This document shows, one piece after another, positions 46,809-57,848 of a DNA stretch of 64,000 nt (the stretch's first letter is position 1; the number at the start of each line of letters is the position of its first letter). The DNA lies in NCBI RefSeq assembly GCF_000400735.1, contig NZ_KE007367.1, positions 197,146-261,145 on the forward strand. The letters are read 5' to 3'. The translations under genes were made by a program, and so were the position numbers. The notes beneath the pieces were generated by a model, which worked only from the letters and a program-made list of their open reading frames with translations, had not been told where the DNA came from and searched no databases. Source of the DNA: Acinetobacter tandoii DSM 14970 = CIP 107469. Lineage in GTDB: Bacteria > Pseudomonadota > Gammaproteobacteria > Pseudomonadales > Moraxellaceae.

Positions 46809-49334
46809 TTACCAGCTGTACCGAACACCCATATTGAAATTGGTTGGCGCACCATAGTAACTATTGGTAGTTGATAAATGATATTTTTCATTGAATAAAT
46901 TATTCAAGTTAAAGTTGAGTAATAAATTTTCGCTAACTTTATATTTCGCCATAAGATCTACTAATGCATAGCTATCTTGTATAAATCGAGCACCATTAGG
47001 TCCCCCATCTTGATAAATTTCACTTTGCCAGCGTAGTCCACCGCCGACTGTTAAGGCTTCATCCAGATAAGGCAGGGTATAAGTGGTAAATAATTTAGCC
47101 GTATTGTTTGGGATGTTGGTATTTAAGTTTTTGCCATTCTTGTCTTGAGAGAGATTACGTGAAAAACTGGCAGAAACTTGCCACGTATCTGTTAATTTAC
47201 CTGTCGTTTCTAACTCAAAACCTCGGCTTTTGGTTCCTGATTCTGTACGGTATGCTTGAGAGCCATTTGGTGCAGTTTTTCCTTCTATCGCAATGCTTTT
47301 ATTGTCTTCTTGTGTTTGGTAGATGGCCGCACCGAAGTTTAGTTGGTTATCAAAAAATTCACCTTTAATCCCCAGTTCTGTACTATTTCCGACTAGTGGG
47401 TTTATATAGCTACCAGTGATGGTTTGCTTATCTTGTGGTAAGAAAATATTGGTATAGCTTGCATAACCCGTCCATTGCTCTGTTAAGTCATAAGTAATGC
47501 CAACATACGGAATGACTTTACCTTTCTCTTCACGTTTTGAAGTATCCAGAGTTTGATTTGAGGCCGTATATTCATTATCTATACGTTGCCAATTTTCAAC
47601 CCGCGTCCCTAAAATCACCGCCAGTGGATCTGTGAGTTTCAAACGGACGGCACCAAATACAGATTGGCTTTTCTCATCATTGCTGTACCAGCCACCGATA
47701 GGCATTTCAGGGCGAGTAGGGGTATTGCCATCCCATTCAAAAATATTATCTAAAGTATTCACACTCCAACCTGAATAGGTTGGGCGTTTATTTTTACTTC
47801 TGGCATAGGTCGTACCTAAAACCACATCATGGCTCTGGTTAAGTAAGTCAAATGAACCATTTAAGGTTAGGTTAAATAAATCCTGAGTTGGTTCGTAGTC
47901 CCAATGAGATCCATAAAGTAACGTACCAGCTCCGGTTTCTTTATTGATTCCTGAGCGTGAGTAACCATAGCCTACAATTTCATCAGATGCTGTGATTGTT
48001 CGAGATATAACTCCTTTGAGTTTCCAACGTTCGTTCAATTGGTGCTCAATATCTGCAAAATATGCAGTTGTTGTTCTGTCAGATTCGCTCCAACTTGCAG
48101 CATTTGAATCTGAACGTAACCAATTGATCAGACTGCCATCGGTATAAAATGAAGGTAAACCACCACGGGCTATACCAGAAATATCCATTTGTTGATAACT
48201 GACCCCTAAACTGGCTTTGGTTTTGTCTGTGAGGTTAGCCTCAACAACACCATAGGCAATTTTTCGTTTTTCGCTATAGCGGTCAATATAAGATTTACCC
48301 GTTTGGTAGGCTAAAACGGTACGCCCACGAAGTGTACCCGATTGATTTAATGGAGCAGAAACATCTACATCGGTTCGATAGGTATCCCATGAGCCTGCAC
48401 TTGCACTAACAGAAGCTTTGAAATCTTGGAGTGGTTTTTTTCGAACCATGTTAATACTGGCACTGGCAGAACCTGCACCTGTCATTAAACCATTGGCACC
48501 ACGTACAACTTCAATGCGGTCAAGTAAAGCAGTGTCTTGACTTTGGAATATACTGGTGTATGAACTCATCAGCTTTACACCATCAAGTAAATAGTTGTCT
48601 ACACTTTGACCACGTGCATAAATCGGTGAGTTATCACTGCCAACATTACCATTTTGACTCATAGTTAAACCTGCGGTCTGTGAAACGACATCGGTTAGTT
48701 GGGTTAGGTTTTGGTCTTCAATTTGTTGGCGAGTAATTACACTGATCAATTGTGGTGTTTCTTTAAGAGACAGAACCAAACCAGTTGAGGCAGTTGAAGC
48801 CTTTGCGGAATATGAGCCTGAACCTTCAGTCGTTAATGGTTTGTTTTGATCAGCTTGTAGTGAGATTGTGGCAAGTTGTGCAATATTGGTTGTCGATGAA
48901 ATGTCCGAATGAGTTACTGGAGAATGGTCAGCTTGGCTTTGAATTGTTTGAAGTTGTACGATACGCGGCTCTGTCTGACTTTTTTGACTTCTCTGTATAC
49001 TGTAGCCACCGTTGTTTACTTTCACAGCAACTAAAGCATGTGATTGTAATAATGCAGCCAAAGCTTGATCTACAGCATAATTACCTTTAAGGGTTTTACT
49101 TTGTAAACCTGAAAGGGTTTTTGAGTCATAGCTAATAGTTATTTCCGTTTGAATAGCAAGCTGTTTGAGTGCCTGCTCTAAAGGGAGTTGGGTAATGTTC
49201 ACTGGATAGGTCGTGGCAGCATAAACAGCAGTCGTTGTAAGGCTACCCCCCATAAGCGGTATGCCTAATAAGACTGCACGTATAGCAATCGCCAAGGTAT
49301 GTTTAACTTGATCATCCTTCATGTAATTTCTCAT
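46809..49334 (-). CDS. TonB-dependent siderophore receptor with N-terminal signalling (STN) domain
   Basis: 841 aa. Signal peptide about 1-40 ending AVYA, then an STN domain (YPVNITQLPLEQALKQLA, ITISYDSKTLSGLQSKTLKG), a plug (ETPQLISVITRQQIEDQNL, DNYLLDGVKL, RIEVVRGANGLMTGAGSASA) and a 22-strand barrel ending in MGVRYSW. FpvA/FoxA-like outer-membrane ferric siderophore transporters have this layout. STN domains normally signal to a FecR-type anti-sigma factor, but no fecI/fecR pair is adjacent. Start may be 49334 or the ATG four codons on (49322). No convincing Fur box upstream. Confidence 0.9.
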   Translation of the reverse strand: MRNYMKDDQVKHTLAIAIRAVLLGIPLMGGSLTTTAVYAATTYPVNITQLPLEQALKQLAIQTEITISYDSKTLSGLQSKTLKGNYAVDQALAALLQSHALVAVKVNNGGYSIQRSQKSQTEPRIVQLQTIQSQADHSPVTHSDISSTTNIAQLATISLQADQNKPLTTEGSGSYSAKASTASTGLVLSLKETPQLISVITRQQIEDQNLTQLTDVVSQTAGLTMSQNGNVGSDNSPIYARGQSVDNYLLDGVKLMSSYTSIFQSQDTALLDRIEVVRGANGLMTGAGSASASINMVRKKPLQDFKASVSASAGSWDTYRTDVDVSAPLNQSGTLRGRTVLAYQTGKSYIDRYSEKRKIAYGVVEANLTDKTKASLGVSYQQMDISGIARGGLPSFYTDGSLINWLRSDSNAASWSESDRTTTAYFADIEHQLNERWKLKGVISRTITASDEIVGYGYSRSGINKETGAGTLLYGSHWDYEPTQDLFNLTLNGSFDLLNQSHDVVLGTTYARSKNKRPTYSGWSVNTLDNIFEWDGNTPTRPEMPIGGWYSNDEKSQSVFGAVRLKLTDPLAVILGTRVENWQRIDNEYTASNQTLDTSKREEKGKVIPYVGITYDLTEQWTGYASYTNIFLPQDKQTITGSYINPLVGNSTELGIKGEFFDNQLNFGAAIYQTQEDNKSIAIEGKTAPNGSQAYRTESGTKSRGFELETTGKLTDTWQVSASFSRNLSQDKNGKNLNTNIPNNTAKLFTTYTLPYLDEALTVGGGLRWQSEIYQDGGPNGARFIQDSYALVDLMAKYKVSENLLLNFNLNNLFNEKYHLSTTNSYYGAPTNFNMGVRYSW

Positions 49335-49434
49335 ATGAGCATCTATTTCTTTTTAAGTCGTAGAGCATGAAAAAAAAGATCAGAATTTTTGAGTTTTTTA
49401 CAATTCAGAATTTTAAGCTTTGGGTTCATCTATC

Positions 49435-49452
49435 TTTTATCAGAAGATAAAA
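49435..49452. promoter_or_regulatory. Inverted repeat upstream of the TonB receptor gene
   Basis: TTTTATC-AGAA-GATAAAA, perfect 7-bp arms, about 100 bp before the receptor start. It does not match the Fur consensus; possible operator or small hairpin. Confidence 0.35.
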
Positions 49453-49563
49453 CTTTTAAAGTCTAGCAAATTAAAATTTATCGATTTTTAAGTTATTGTA
49501 ATAAATAATATTTTTTATTCTTAAGTTATAAGGTTTGTTTTTTCTAAAATAGGATAGGGCGTA

Positions 49564-49596
49564 AAAAAGGAAACTCTATTGAAGAGTTTCCTTTTT
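49564..49596 (-). terminator. Terminator downstream of the 96-aa gene
   Basis: AAAAAGGAAACTCT / AGAGTTTCCTTTTT with 5-nt loop, about 40 bp past the stop of the minus-strand gene at 49635. Confidence 0.85.
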
Positions 49597-49634
49597 ATTT
49601 TCTTATTGTGGGGTTTAGTGCTGAAAATATTGCA

Positions 49635-49925
49635 TCACAAAAGCCAACTCTCTTTAGGACCATTATCTATGTATTCCCAAAATTGATGCACTCCATTATC
49701 GTGAAATTTTAAGGTAAAAGGTTTATCAGTTATAAGTTCAGTTACACAATTTTGATATGAAACAACAACTTTCGCAAAAATTTCATGATCATTATTTTGA
49801 TAAAAGTTTATTGTTGGGCTTTGGTTTTCTAGGAAATAACAATTCTCTGGCAAAAATACCATTTGCTTTGCTGTATCAATCGCTTCATGACGATCTTTGT
49901 CAGAAAAGAATACATCGAAATTCAT
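49635..49925 (-). CDS. Unknown 96-aa cytoplasmic protein
   Basis: Start at the ATG at 49925 (MNFDVFFSDKDRHEAIDTAK), with GAGG about 10 nt upstream; the open frame reaches 49997 but the extension is basic and poorly supported. No signal or membrane segment; many aromatic residues (CYFLENQSPTINFYQNN, HQFWEYIDNG). Small globular protein with its own terminator. No family recognised. Confidence 0.6.
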   Translation of the reverse strand: MNFDVFFSDKDRHEAIDTAKQMVFLPENCYFLENQSPTINFYQNNDHEIFAKVVVSYQNCVTELITDKPFTLKFHDNGVHQFWEYIDNGPKESWLL

Positions 49926-50221
49926 GAGTTTTGAACCTCTTTTTCTTATCCCTTCCTTCATTGTAGAAGCAAATCTAAAAAATGCAAAATAAATCACATT
50001 AAATTAATATAACGATACATAAATCAATTTAACCTATTTATATGTAAAATTAATCACATTCATGAGGTGTGGTTTTGTAAAATTTTTAATCAATGAATTT
50101 CATCTATTTAATGAGTTTTTACTTATAAAACAGTGATGTATTTATCATAAAATTATCATATATTGATAAAAATCAACATATATGCTAAAATTTAGGCTAA
50201 TTTAGGCAGTTCGAGGTTGTT

Positions 50222-50419
50222 ATGATCTTTTTTGACGGAGAACAAGTTTTCCCTGATCGAGCAAATAACTTTAAAACTTTCTTAAAAAAATATCTTAGTG
50301 AACAAGATGGCGAATACTTATTAGAAGAAAAATCTTTTGTTTATGATGCTGAAAATGATGAATTTCTAGAATCAGAGATTCAGGCATTTTATTCACTCTG
50401 GTCTGCTATTTTAGACTAG
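50222..50419 (+). CDS. Unknown 65-aa acidic protein
   Basis: GAGG 6 nt before the ATG and a strong terminator 2 bp after the stop. Acidic (FDGEQVFPDRANNFKTFLKK, LLEEKSFVYDAENDEFLESE). Looks like a real monocistronic small gene; function unknown. Confidence 0.65.
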   Translation: MIFFDGEQVFPDRANNFKTFLKKYLSEQDGEYLLEEKSFVYDAENDEFLESEIQAFYSLWSAILD

Positions 50420-50420
50420 T

Positions 50421-50447
50421 AAAAAACCGCCTTAAAGGCGGTTTTTT
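50421..50447 (+). terminator. Terminator of the 65-aa gene
   Basis: AAAAAACCGCCT / AGGCGGTTTTTT with 3-nt loop. Confidence 0.9.
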
Positions 50448-50518
50448 GTATGCAATAACACGATGAATCAGAAGTAGGATAGTAAAGTTTTAACATGGCG
50501 AGTTTTTTGTGCGAGTTG

Positions 50519-51004
50519 TTATAATGCGCCAAATTGCTGCCAAGTCTCCCCATTATGTAAAGAGTCATAATAATTTTGCAGTTCTACTAAATCATAATAT
50601 TGACAATAAGCCACGAGCAATAAGCCGATGATCAGTCCGATTTTAAGACAAGTAAGTCTGTTTGGCTTTCTATATAAATTATCTAGTCCAAAGGCAGTTA
50701 AAATTAAAGCAGGAACCAATACAATTGCTTTTAAATGGTTTAGAAAGTCCAGCCCATGTGTATACAATAGCCCAATAATAAGCAGCACAACCCCTAAACT
50801 GGCGTAAATACGGCTGTCGAGAGAAGTGCGTAAAGCAAAAATACATTGAAGAGCTAAAATAAAACTGGCAAATAAATAAAAAGTAGTTCCACCAATAATG
50901 ACCGTATAAATTGCATTGAGTACGCAATACGCCAATATAAGAAAGATGATTAAAAAGTACATGAGCGTATAAAGTCGATGGGTTAATTCGGTTGTTTTTG
51001 CCAT
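50519..51004 (-). CDS. Unknown inner-membrane protein (161 aa)
   Basis: Start at the ATG at 51004 (MAKTTELTHRLYTLMYFLII), with AAGGA about 9 nt upstream; a TTG three codons earlier is less likely. Four or five hydrophobic segments (for example YFLIIFLILAYCVLNAIY and LGVVLLIIGLLYTHGLDF). No named family. Shares strand with the MFS gene 65 bp upstream. Confidence 0.65.
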   Translation of the reverse strand: MAKTTELTHRLYTLMYFLIIFLILAYCVLNAIYTVIIGGTTFYLFASFILALQCIFALRTSLDSRIYASLGVVLLIIGLLYTHGLDFLNHLKAIVLVPALILTAFGLDNLYRKPNRLTCLKIGLIIGLLLVAYCQYYDLVELQNYYDSLHNGETWQQFGAL

Positions 51005-51069
51005 AAAAATCAATCCTTATCCAAACTCATTACGCTTAAAATAAGCATAGGCATATTCTCTGTAAGCTT

Positions 51070-52344
51070 CTATTTTTCTGTTGTAAGTATTGTATATTTC
51101 TCATGATTTAATGATGTTTTTAGTAAATTTCGGGTAAGAAAGTAACTGATGAAACAGAGGCTTAAACAAAGACTCGCACCAATCAATACAGCAGGTGTAA
51201 TGGATAAATATCGGGTTGTAATACTGCTTTGTAGCCCTCCTAGTTGATTTCCAGAAGTCACCAATATGCCATTCAGAGCTGCGACACGTCCCAAAAGTTG
51301 TTTCGGTGGAAGCTGTTGTAATAAGTGTTGACGTATAACCATACCAATACAGTCGAAAGCACCGATGAATATTAACAAGATGAACGAAAGCCAGAGTAAT
51401 TTTGAGAGTGCAAACACCAGTGTCAAAGTTGCTATGCCTGTAGTGACGAGCAACATATTCCGTAAAGCATTTTGCGCAGGAGAAAAATGCAGCAGAATGA
51501 ATATCATAATACAACTGCCTAGGGCAGGTGCCGCTCTTAATAAGCTTAAACTCTCAGCACCAAGCTGTAGGACGTCTTGAGTAATAATCGGCAGTAATAT
51601 TACAACGCTGCAAAATAATGCCGCAATGAGGTCAAGTAATAGGCTCCAAAACAACACGCGTTGTTGCAGCATAAAGTACAACGCTTCTTTTAAACTACGA
51701 TGAAGTTTGGTTTCTAATGTGGCTGGGAAAGTACGTTTTGAAAGGTGAAAAAGGCTTACACTTCCTAAACAGCAAAAGATGAATACCACCATCAGTGTGA
51801 ACTTGAGTCCAAACTGACTCAGTAAAAGTCCCGCACATAGTGGTGCTGTGATTGCTCCGAACTGCCATATCCCGCTTGTCCAAGTAGTAGCATTTGCTTG
51901 TGCATGAGTAGGAATTAAAAAAGGGCGTAATGAATTGAATGTAGGGCTGTAAATTCCACGTATGACGCCTAAGCAAAAAATTAGAAAATAGATACCTATT
52001 AATAATAAATTCTGTGTAATTTGTTGTTCTTCATAGCTTTTAAAAAGAATAATAAAGAGTAATGGAATTGCACAACTGCAACAGAAACTGCATTGTAAAA
52101 TTTTCTGACGATTATAGTGATCGGCCCAATGACCGCTCATAAAAGAAAAACCAATAAATGGAATTAATTCTACAGCAGCAATTAAACCTAAACTTAAAGG
52201 GTCTTGGGTAATCTGATAGAGTGCATAACTAATGGCAATTTCTTGCATAACAAGAGCAAGAACCAGACAGAGTTGATTGATACTAAGTAAGGAAAAATCG
52301 CGCAAACGAAATGCAGCAAATGCATCGGAGCGTAAAAGAAACAT
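51070..52344 (-). CDS. MFS transporter, EntS/MFS_3-type exporter
   Basis: 424 aa with about 11-12 membrane segments. FRLRDFSLLSINQLCLVLAL at the N-terminus, SLGLIAAVELIPFIGFSFMSGHWADHYNRQ (split here by the usual A-motif G-x-x-AD-x-x-x-R) and LLGRVAALNGILVTSGNQLGG in the C-terminal half are typical of the MFS_3/EntS group, which includes siderophore exporters. Substrate unknown; the TonB receptor is 1.7 kb away and not in the same unit. Confidence 0.8.
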   Translation of the reverse strand: MFLLRSDAFAAFRLRDFSLLSINQLCLVLALVMQEIAISYALYQITQDPLSLGLIAAVELIPFIGFSFMSGHWADHYNRQKILQCSFCCSCAIPLLFIILFKSYEEQQITQNLLLIGIYFLIFCLGVIRGIYSPTFNSLRPFLIPTHAQANATTWTSGIWQFGAITAPLCAGLLLSQFGLKFTLMVVFIFCCLGSVSLFHLSKRTFPATLETKLHRSLKEALYFMLQQRVLFWSLLLDLIAALFCSVVILLPIITQDVLQLGAESLSLLRAAPALGSCIMIFILLHFSPAQNALRNMLLVTTGIATLTLVFALSKLLWLSFILLIFIGAFDCIGMVIRQHLLQQLPPKQLLGRVAALNGILVTSGNQLGGLQSSITTRYLSITPAVLIGASLCLSLCFISYFLTRNLLKTSLNHEKYTILTTEK

Positions 52345-52372
52345 AATTAAAAGCAGTAACGACGGGAAAGGT

Positions 52373-52402
52373 CAAAAGGATGAACCGAAGTCCATCCTTT
52401 TG
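52373..52402 (-). terminator. Terminator of mqo
   Basis: CAAAAGGATG / CATCCTTTTG with 10-nt loop, between the mqo stop and the MFS gene. Confidence 0.65.
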
Positions 52403-52416
52403 TATTTTAGAAAGGC

Positions 52417-54051
52417 TTATTGTGCTTTAGCTACAGCAGCGGTTTCATCATTCGCAGCTTTTGCCATAGGTGTGTATTTCAAACCTAGGGTCGTGCTAGT
52501 GTACTGGCGAACTTGGTCAAGCAATACAGGGTTTGTGCTTAACTCCTGTTGGTACGATTTTACAATTTCATGTAATTTCGGATTCCATTGGCCTTGTACT
52601 TGTTGCGGGAATGCTTTTTCAAGCAGGCTCAACATAATATAAGGTGAAGTTGAAGCACCAGGTGAAGCACCTAACAATGCGGTTACAGCACCATCTTTAG
52701 AGGCGAAAATTTCTGTACCAAACTGAAGTTGGGCTGGTTTGCCATCTTCTTTCTTAATGATTTGAACACGTTGACCACCTTGATTTAAATGCCAGTCTTC
52801 TGGTTTTGCATCAGGATAGTATTTTTTCAACTCATTAAAACGATCTTCATCAGACATCATGACTTGGCTCACTAAATATTTCACCAAATCAAGGTTTTCC
52901 ATGCCTACAGCAGTCATTGGCAGCACATTGTTCTTTGTGGTTGATTTTAATAAATCTAGCTGAGAACCTTGCTTTAAGAATTTATTTGAATAGGTCGCAA
53001 ATGGTCCGAAGAGCACATATTTTTTACCATCAATATAACGGGTATCAATATGTGGAACAGACATTGGCGGAGCACCTAATTCGGCACGACCATAGACTTT
53101 CGCGGTATGGCCAGCAGTAACTTTGGGATTGTCTGTCATTAAGAACACGCCACCTACAGGGAAGCCAGCGTATTGTTTTGCTTCAGGAAGACCTGTCATT
53201 TGTAAGAGTTTAACTGCTGCACCACCTGCACCAATAAACACAAAACGAGTTTTGACATGGTTGGTTGCGCCTGTTTTCAAATTTTTGAAAGATACAGTCC
53301 ACGTTTTGTCATCATTTTGGCTAATGCCAGTTACTTCTGTAGAGGTTTGCAGTTGGAAGTTAGATTGCTTTTTAAGGTGATCGACCAATTGTGTGGTGAT
53401 TGAACCATAGTTCACATCAGAACCCACATCCATACGTGTTGCAGCTACTTTTTGTGTTGCATCACGGCCATTCATCACCAAAGGTGCCCATTGTTTAATT
53501 TCGGCAGGATTTTCAGAGAACTTCATGCCGTAGAACATTGGGTTTTTAACCATAGCTGCATAACGTTTTTCTAGGAAATTCACGTTATCACCCCATACAA
53601 ATGCAATATGAGGAACTGGGTTAATAAAGCTATTTGGTTTGCCTAAAACACCTTGTTTGACTTGGTATGACCAGAATTGTTTTGCAACTTCAAACTGTTC
53701 AGCAACTTTTACAGCTTTGGTAATGTCCATTTTGCCATCTTTTTCAGAGGTATAGTTCATTTCCATAAAGCCAGAGTGACCTGTGCCAGCATTATTAAAG
53801 CCATTTGAGCTTTCTTGGGCAACTTGATCCAGTCGTTCGTACATACGAATTTGCCAGTTTGGCTCAAGCTCAGTCAAATAAGTACCTAGGGTGGCGCTCA
53901 TTATTCCGCCACCGACCAAGACTGCATCAACGACAGGTTCATTATTTGAGGTTTGAATTTTTTTAGACACAGTTGGTCGGAATAAAAAAATCAATACTGC
54001 AAGCAAAAGCAGTACGACAAATACCGCGAGGTATTTTAAAAAAGTTTTCAT
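52417..54051 (-). CDS. mqo: Malate:quinone oxidoreductase
   Basis: 544 aa. FAD-dependent membrane enzyme oxidising malate to oxaloacetate with electrons passed to quinone. N-terminal membrane segment (about 5-25) precedes the FAD motif [20 protein letters not shown] near residue 42; [20 protein letters not shown] and [19 protein letters not shown] are conserved Mqo blocks. Full family length. Gene stands alone with a terminator behind it. Confidence 0.95.
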   Translation of the reverse strand: MKTFLKYLAVFVVLLLLAVLIFLFRPTVSKKIQTSNNEPVVDAVLVGGGIMSATLGTYLTELEPNWQIRMYERLDQVAQESSNGFNNAGTGHSGFMEMNYTSEKDGKMDITKAVKVAEQFEVAKQFWSYQVKQGVLGKPNSFINPVPHIAFVWGDNVNFLEKRYAAMVKNPMFYGMKFSENPAEIKQWAPLVMNGRDATQKVAATRMDVGSDVNYGSITTQLVDHLKKQSNFQLQTSTEVTGISQNDDKTWTVSFKNLKTGATNHVKTRFVFIGAGGAAVKLLQMTGLPEAKQYAGFPVGGVFLMTDNPKVTAGHTAKVYGRAELGAPPMSVPHIDTRYIDGKKYVLFGPFATYSNKFLKQGSQLDLLKSTTKNNVLPMTAVGMENLDLVKYLVSQVMMSDEDRFNELKKYYPDAKPEDWHLNQGGQRVQIIKKEDGKPAQLQFGTEIFASKDGAVTALLGASPGASTSPYIMLSLLEKAFPQQVQGQWNPKLHEIVKSYQQELSTNPVLLDQVRQYTSTTLGLKYTPMAKAANDETAAVAKAQ

Positions 54052-54588
54052 GCGATTTTGACCTTGGGAGCAGGTTTTTGCATCGCTTTAGAGCGAATAG
54101 AGGGTAATAGCAAAAATAAAAAAGAGGTTGACGGAAATGGTGGCAAACTAAAAGTTCAGAAGAGAGGGAGTGAAATACATGAATCCTTAAGACTAAGAAA
54201 AAATGTACCTTTTAGTTTAACCACACATTTCCAATCGGTTGCCATTTTAGACGAAATAAGTATTGACTCAGTAATTTTTATTATAAATGTAGATATAATA
54301 TCTATAAATTTGAGTGATGGTTAATTTATTTTTTATGAATTTCAGTGATTTAGAGTTAATTTATTTCTTCTATAAATCAATGAACTAGAGTTTTTCTCTA
54401 ATATAACCCTATTTTTTACTGTCATTACAGCATAATACTTCCGCAAAGATAATGCGGAAGTACTGAGCCATTAAAAGAATGAAAATATATTCAAAATATA
54501 TCTAGTTATGATACCTAATAAATATAATCGGCTCATAAGACCACAAGAATGGCTCTTAATAAAGTGGTCTTACGATATATCCAATCAA
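54052..54588. other. mqo promoter region and space before betA end
   Basis: 537 bp. Contains the mqo promoter (not precisely assignable) and the hairpin at 54536-54572. An 88-codon frame at 54058-54324 has no ribosome site or sensible composition and is not called. Confidence 0.45.
54536..54572 (-). terminator. Hairpin after betA
   Basis: TAAGACCAC / GTGGTCTTA perfect 9-bp arms with a 19-nt loop, 17 bp past the betA stop. No clear U-tract. Confidence 0.45.
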
Positions 54589-56262
54589 CTAGACTATGTT
54601 AGTTTCAAGCGCTTGATAATAGGGTGCAGTGGATCGTGCTAAAGGCTGCCGACCACGGATTTGATCTGCAATTTTTTCGGCCATCATAATGGTGGTTGCA
54701 TTTAAGTTACCCGTGATAATCAGTGGCATAATCGATGCATCGACCACACGTAAACTTTGCATACCATGCACACGGCCTTGTCCATCGACTACAGCCATAT
54801 CATCTTCACCCATTTTACAGCTACAAGAAGGATGGTATGCCGTTTCTGCATGATTACGCACAAACTCATCCAACTCAGCATCGGTTTGTACATCTTTGCC
54901 TGGGCTAATTTCTTCACCACGGTAAGGGTCTAATGCAGGCTGCTGCATGATGTGACGGGTAATTCGAATGGCATCCCGAAACTCTTGCCAGTCTTGTTCG
55001 GTCGACATGTAATTAAACAAGATACTTGGATGGTCGAAAGGATTCTTAGATGTTACTTGTACACGACCACGTGAAGGCGAACGCATTGAGCCTACATGCG
55101 CTTGGAAACCATGTTCTTTGACTGCATTGCTGCCATTATAGTTAATCGCCACAGGTAAGAAATGGTATTGAATATTCGGCCAAGCAAAGTCTTTGGATGA
55201 TCGAATAAAGCCGCCAGCTTCAAACTGATTGCTTGCCCCGATTCCTGTCCCATTAAATAGCCACTCTGCGCCAATGGCAGGTTGGTTGTACCATTTTAAA
55301 GCGGGGTAGAGAGAAACAGGTTGCTTGCACTTGTATTGTAAATACATCTCTAAATGGTCTTGCAGGTTTTCACCCACGCCTGGTAAGTCATGTACGACTG
55401 GAATATCCAGTGATTGAAGCAAAGTGCTTGCACCGACTCCTGAACGTTGCAAAATCTGCGGTGATGCAATTGCTCCTGCACACAGGAGGACTTCTTTATT
55501 GGCATAGACTTGGTGCAGATTGTTTAAATTTGCCCCTTGAATATATTCAACACCAATCGCTTGCTTGCCATTAAATAAAATTCGATTGGTCATGGCATGA
55601 GTGATGATGCTTAGGTTTGCTCGATCTTTTGCCATGTCTAAATAGCCACGTGCGGTGCTTGAGCGACGACCTTTCGGGGTTACGGTTCGATCCATTGGGC
55701 CGAAACCTTCTTGTTGATAACCATTTAGGTCTTCCGTTCGTGGATATCCTGCTTGTACACCCGCTTCAATCATGGCTTGGAATAAAACATTGTTGTCTAC
55801 TTTAGGGGTAGCAACAGAAACAGGCCCAGCATCACCATGATAGTCATTGCCACCGATGTCACGTGTTTCCGCTTTTTTGTAGTAAGGCAGACAGTCGGCG
55901 TAGCTCCAATTTTCAAGGCCTTTCAAGCTAGCCCATTGTTCTAAGTCCATGGCATTACCACGGATATAGCACATGCCATTAATTAGGGATGAACCACCTA
56001 AGCCTTTGCCACGACCACATTCCATGCGGCGGTTATTCATATTGCGTTCAGGATCGGTTAAATACGCCCAGTTATAACGACGCCCTTGTAAGGGATAGGC
56101 CAATGCAGCAGGCATCTGGGTGCGGAAGTCGAGGCGATAATCAGGGCCACCTGCTTCGAGTAAGAGCACAGAAACATCAGGGTCTTCGGTTAAACGAGCA
56201 GCCAGTACGTTACCCGCAGAACCTGCGCCAATAATAATATAATCGTAGTATTGAGAATGCAT
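54589..56262 (-). CDS. betA: Choline dehydrogenase
   Basis: 557 aa GMC-family flavoenzyme oxidising choline to betaine aldehyde. FAD motif [20 protein letters not shown] near residue 7, GMC signature [15 protein letters not shown], second signature [20 protein letters not shown] block ([20 protein letters not shown]), C-terminal HPSCSCKMG with catalytic His and [14 protein letters not shown]. Last gene of betI-betB-betA, 113 bp after betB. AAGGA before the ATG. Confidence 0.96.
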   Translation of the reverse strand: MHSQYYDYIIIGAGSAGNVLAARLTEDPDVSVLLLEAGGPDYRLDFRTQMPAALAYPLQGRRYNWAYLTDPERNMNNRRMECGRGKGLGGSSLINGMCYIRGNAMDLEQWASLKGLENWSYADCLPYYKKAETRDIGGNDYHGDAGPVSVATPKVDNNVLFQAMIEAGVQAGYPRTEDLNGYQQEGFGPMDRTVTPKGRRSSTARGYLDMAKDRANLSIITHAMTNRILFNGKQAIGVEYIQGANLNNLHQVYANKEVLLCAGAIASPQILQRSGVGASTLLQSLDIPVVHDLPGVGENLQDHLEMYLQYKCKQPVSLYPALKWYNQPAIGAEWLFNGTGIGASNQFEAGGFIRSSKDFAWPNIQYHFLPVAINYNGSNAVKEHGFQAHVGSMRSPSRGRVQVTSKNPFDHPSILFNYMSTEQDWQEFRDAIRITRHIMQQPALDPYRGEEISPGKDVQTDAELDEFVRNHAETAYHPSCSCKMGEDDMAVVDGQGRVHGMQSLRVVDASIMPLIITGNLNATTIMMAEKIADQIRGRQPLARSTAPYYQALETNIV

Positions 56263-56375
56263 AATGATCCTTTTCTATGGCAGTACCACGTCCTAGCAGA
56301 ACGTGGTCACCTGTTGAGTTGAGGATGAAATAAAGAGAGATTTGAGACGGCATTGAGTTGTTTAAAATTTAAGCA

Positions 56376-57848
56376 TTAAAAAATACTTTGATAGTCACCC
56401 AGTTCAACTTGAACGGATTTGATACGGGTGTAGTGTTCAAGGGTGGTAATGCCATTTTCACGCCCAACACCTGACTGTTTATAACCCCCGACAGGCATTT
56501 CAGCAGGGGATTCACCCCAAGTATTGATCCAGCAAATACCAGCTTCAAGTTGATGAATGATGCGATGTGCTTGGGAAATATCTTGTGTAACCACACCCGC
56601 AGCTAAGCCAAAATTGGTGTTGTTGGCACGTTGAATCGCTTCCTCGATAGTGTCGTAGCTTAAAATACTCATGACAGGACCAAAGATTTCATCCTGTACA
56701 ATTTGCATGTCGTCGTGACAGTCGGTGAAAACGGTCGGTAATACATATGCACCTTGTGCGAACGCTGTTTCGGTGGCACGTTGTCCACCAATCAATAAGG
56801 TTGCACCTTGTTGTTTACCCGACTCAATATAAGACAAGACTTTTTCCATATGCGGAAAGCTGACTAAAGGTCCAAAGTTGGTTTCAGCCTGCATAGGGTC
56901 ACCTATACGGATACGTTTGACACGCTCAATCACAGCTTGTTCAAATGCAGATTTCAAATTTTCAGGGACAAAAACACGTGTCCCATTGGTACACACTTGG
57001 CCTGAACTAAAGAAGTTTGCCATCACTGCAATATCGGCTGCGCGGTCAAGGTTGGCATCGGCACAAATAATAAGAGGGGATTTACCGCCAAGTTCCATGG
57101 TGACTTCTTTGAGGCTAGAAGCAGCAGCACTCGCCATCACTTTTTTACCTGTCGCGACACCACCTGTGAATGAAATTTTTTGAATGTCGGGGTGTTCAGT
57201 CAACCATTGACCCACCTCAGCACCAAAACCTTGTACAACGTTGAAAACCCCAGCAGGTAAACCTGCTTCAGTATAAATCTCTGCTAGTTTTAAGGCTGTA
57301 AGGGGGGTGACTTCGCTGGGTTTAAAAATCATGGCATTTCCCGCAGCGAGGGCTGGAGCCGATTTCCACAGTGCAATTTGAATAGGATAATTCCAAGCGC
57401 CAATCCCAGCCACCACACCTAAAGGTTCACGACGTGTATAGAAAAAACTATTTTCGCGTAGAGGGACTTGTTCGCCTTGAATGGCGGTCGCCAATCCTGC
57501 GTAGTATTCTAAAACGTCTGCACCAGTGACAATGTCCACAGTAGAGGTTTCACTGAATGCTTTACCTGTATCGAGTGTTTCGAGACGCGCTAACTCATCA
57601 TTACGTGCGCGTAAAATATCGACTGCTCGACGTAAAATACGGGCACGCTCGACTGCCGTCTTGGCAGCCCATTCACGTTGCCCTTGTACAGCACTGTGTA
57701 CGGCTGCATCGACGTCGGCTTTAGAGGCTTGTTGAATGCTGGCAATGACCTGTCCTGTAGCAGGATTGATACTGTCAAAAGTTTGACCACTGGTGGCATT
57801 AAAATATTGTCCGTGAATATAAAGCTTATGAAGCTGTACATCATTCAT
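56376..57848 (-). CDS. betB: Betaine aldehyde dehydrogenase
   Basis: 490 aa, NAD(P)-dependent oxidation of betaine aldehyde to the osmoprotectant glycine betaine. [20 protein letters not shown], catalytic Glu in [12 protein letters not shown], catalytic Cys in [16 protein letters not shown]-terminal [16 protein letters not shown]. Overlaps the end of betI by 8 bp, with AGGAG 7 nt before the ATG. Confidence 0.96.
   Translation of the reverse strand: MNDVQLHKLYIHGQYFNATSGQTFDSINPATGQVIASIQQASKADVDAAVHSAVQGQREWAAKTAVERARILRRAVDILRARNDELARLETLDTGKAFSETSTVDIVTGADVLEYYAGLATAIQGEQVPLRENSFFYTRREPLGVVAGIGAWNYPIQIALWKSAPALAAGNAMIFKPSEVTPLTALKLAEIYTEAGLPAGVFNVVQGFGAEVGQWLTEHPDIQKISFTGGVATGKKVMASAAASSLKEVTMELGGKSPLIICADANLDRAADIAVMANFFSSGQVCTNGTRVFVPENLKSAFEQAVIERVKRIRIGDPMQAETNFGPLVSFPHMEKVLSYIESGKQQGATLLIGGQRATETAFAQGAYVLPTVFTDCHDDMQIVQDEIFGPVMSILSYDTIEEAIQRANNTNFGLAAGVVTQDISQAHRIIHQLEAGICWINTWGESPAEMPVGGYKQSGVGRENGITTLEHYTRIKSVQVELGDYQSIF

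Noticed and set aside
47108..47368. 86-codon hydrophobic frame opposite the TonB receptor
   Set aside because: Antisense of barrel-strand codons; no start signal.
49335..49560. Fur box before the TonB receptor
   Set aside because: Only A/T-rich stretches and a TTTTATC inverted repeat; they do not match the Fur consensus as the sodA site does.
54058..54324. 88-codon open frame upstream of mqo
   Set aside because: No ribosome site, odd composition, and it covers the mqo promoter region; most likely chance.
57590..57844. 84-codon minus frame within betB
   Set aside because: Out-of-frame overlap inside a conserved gene.
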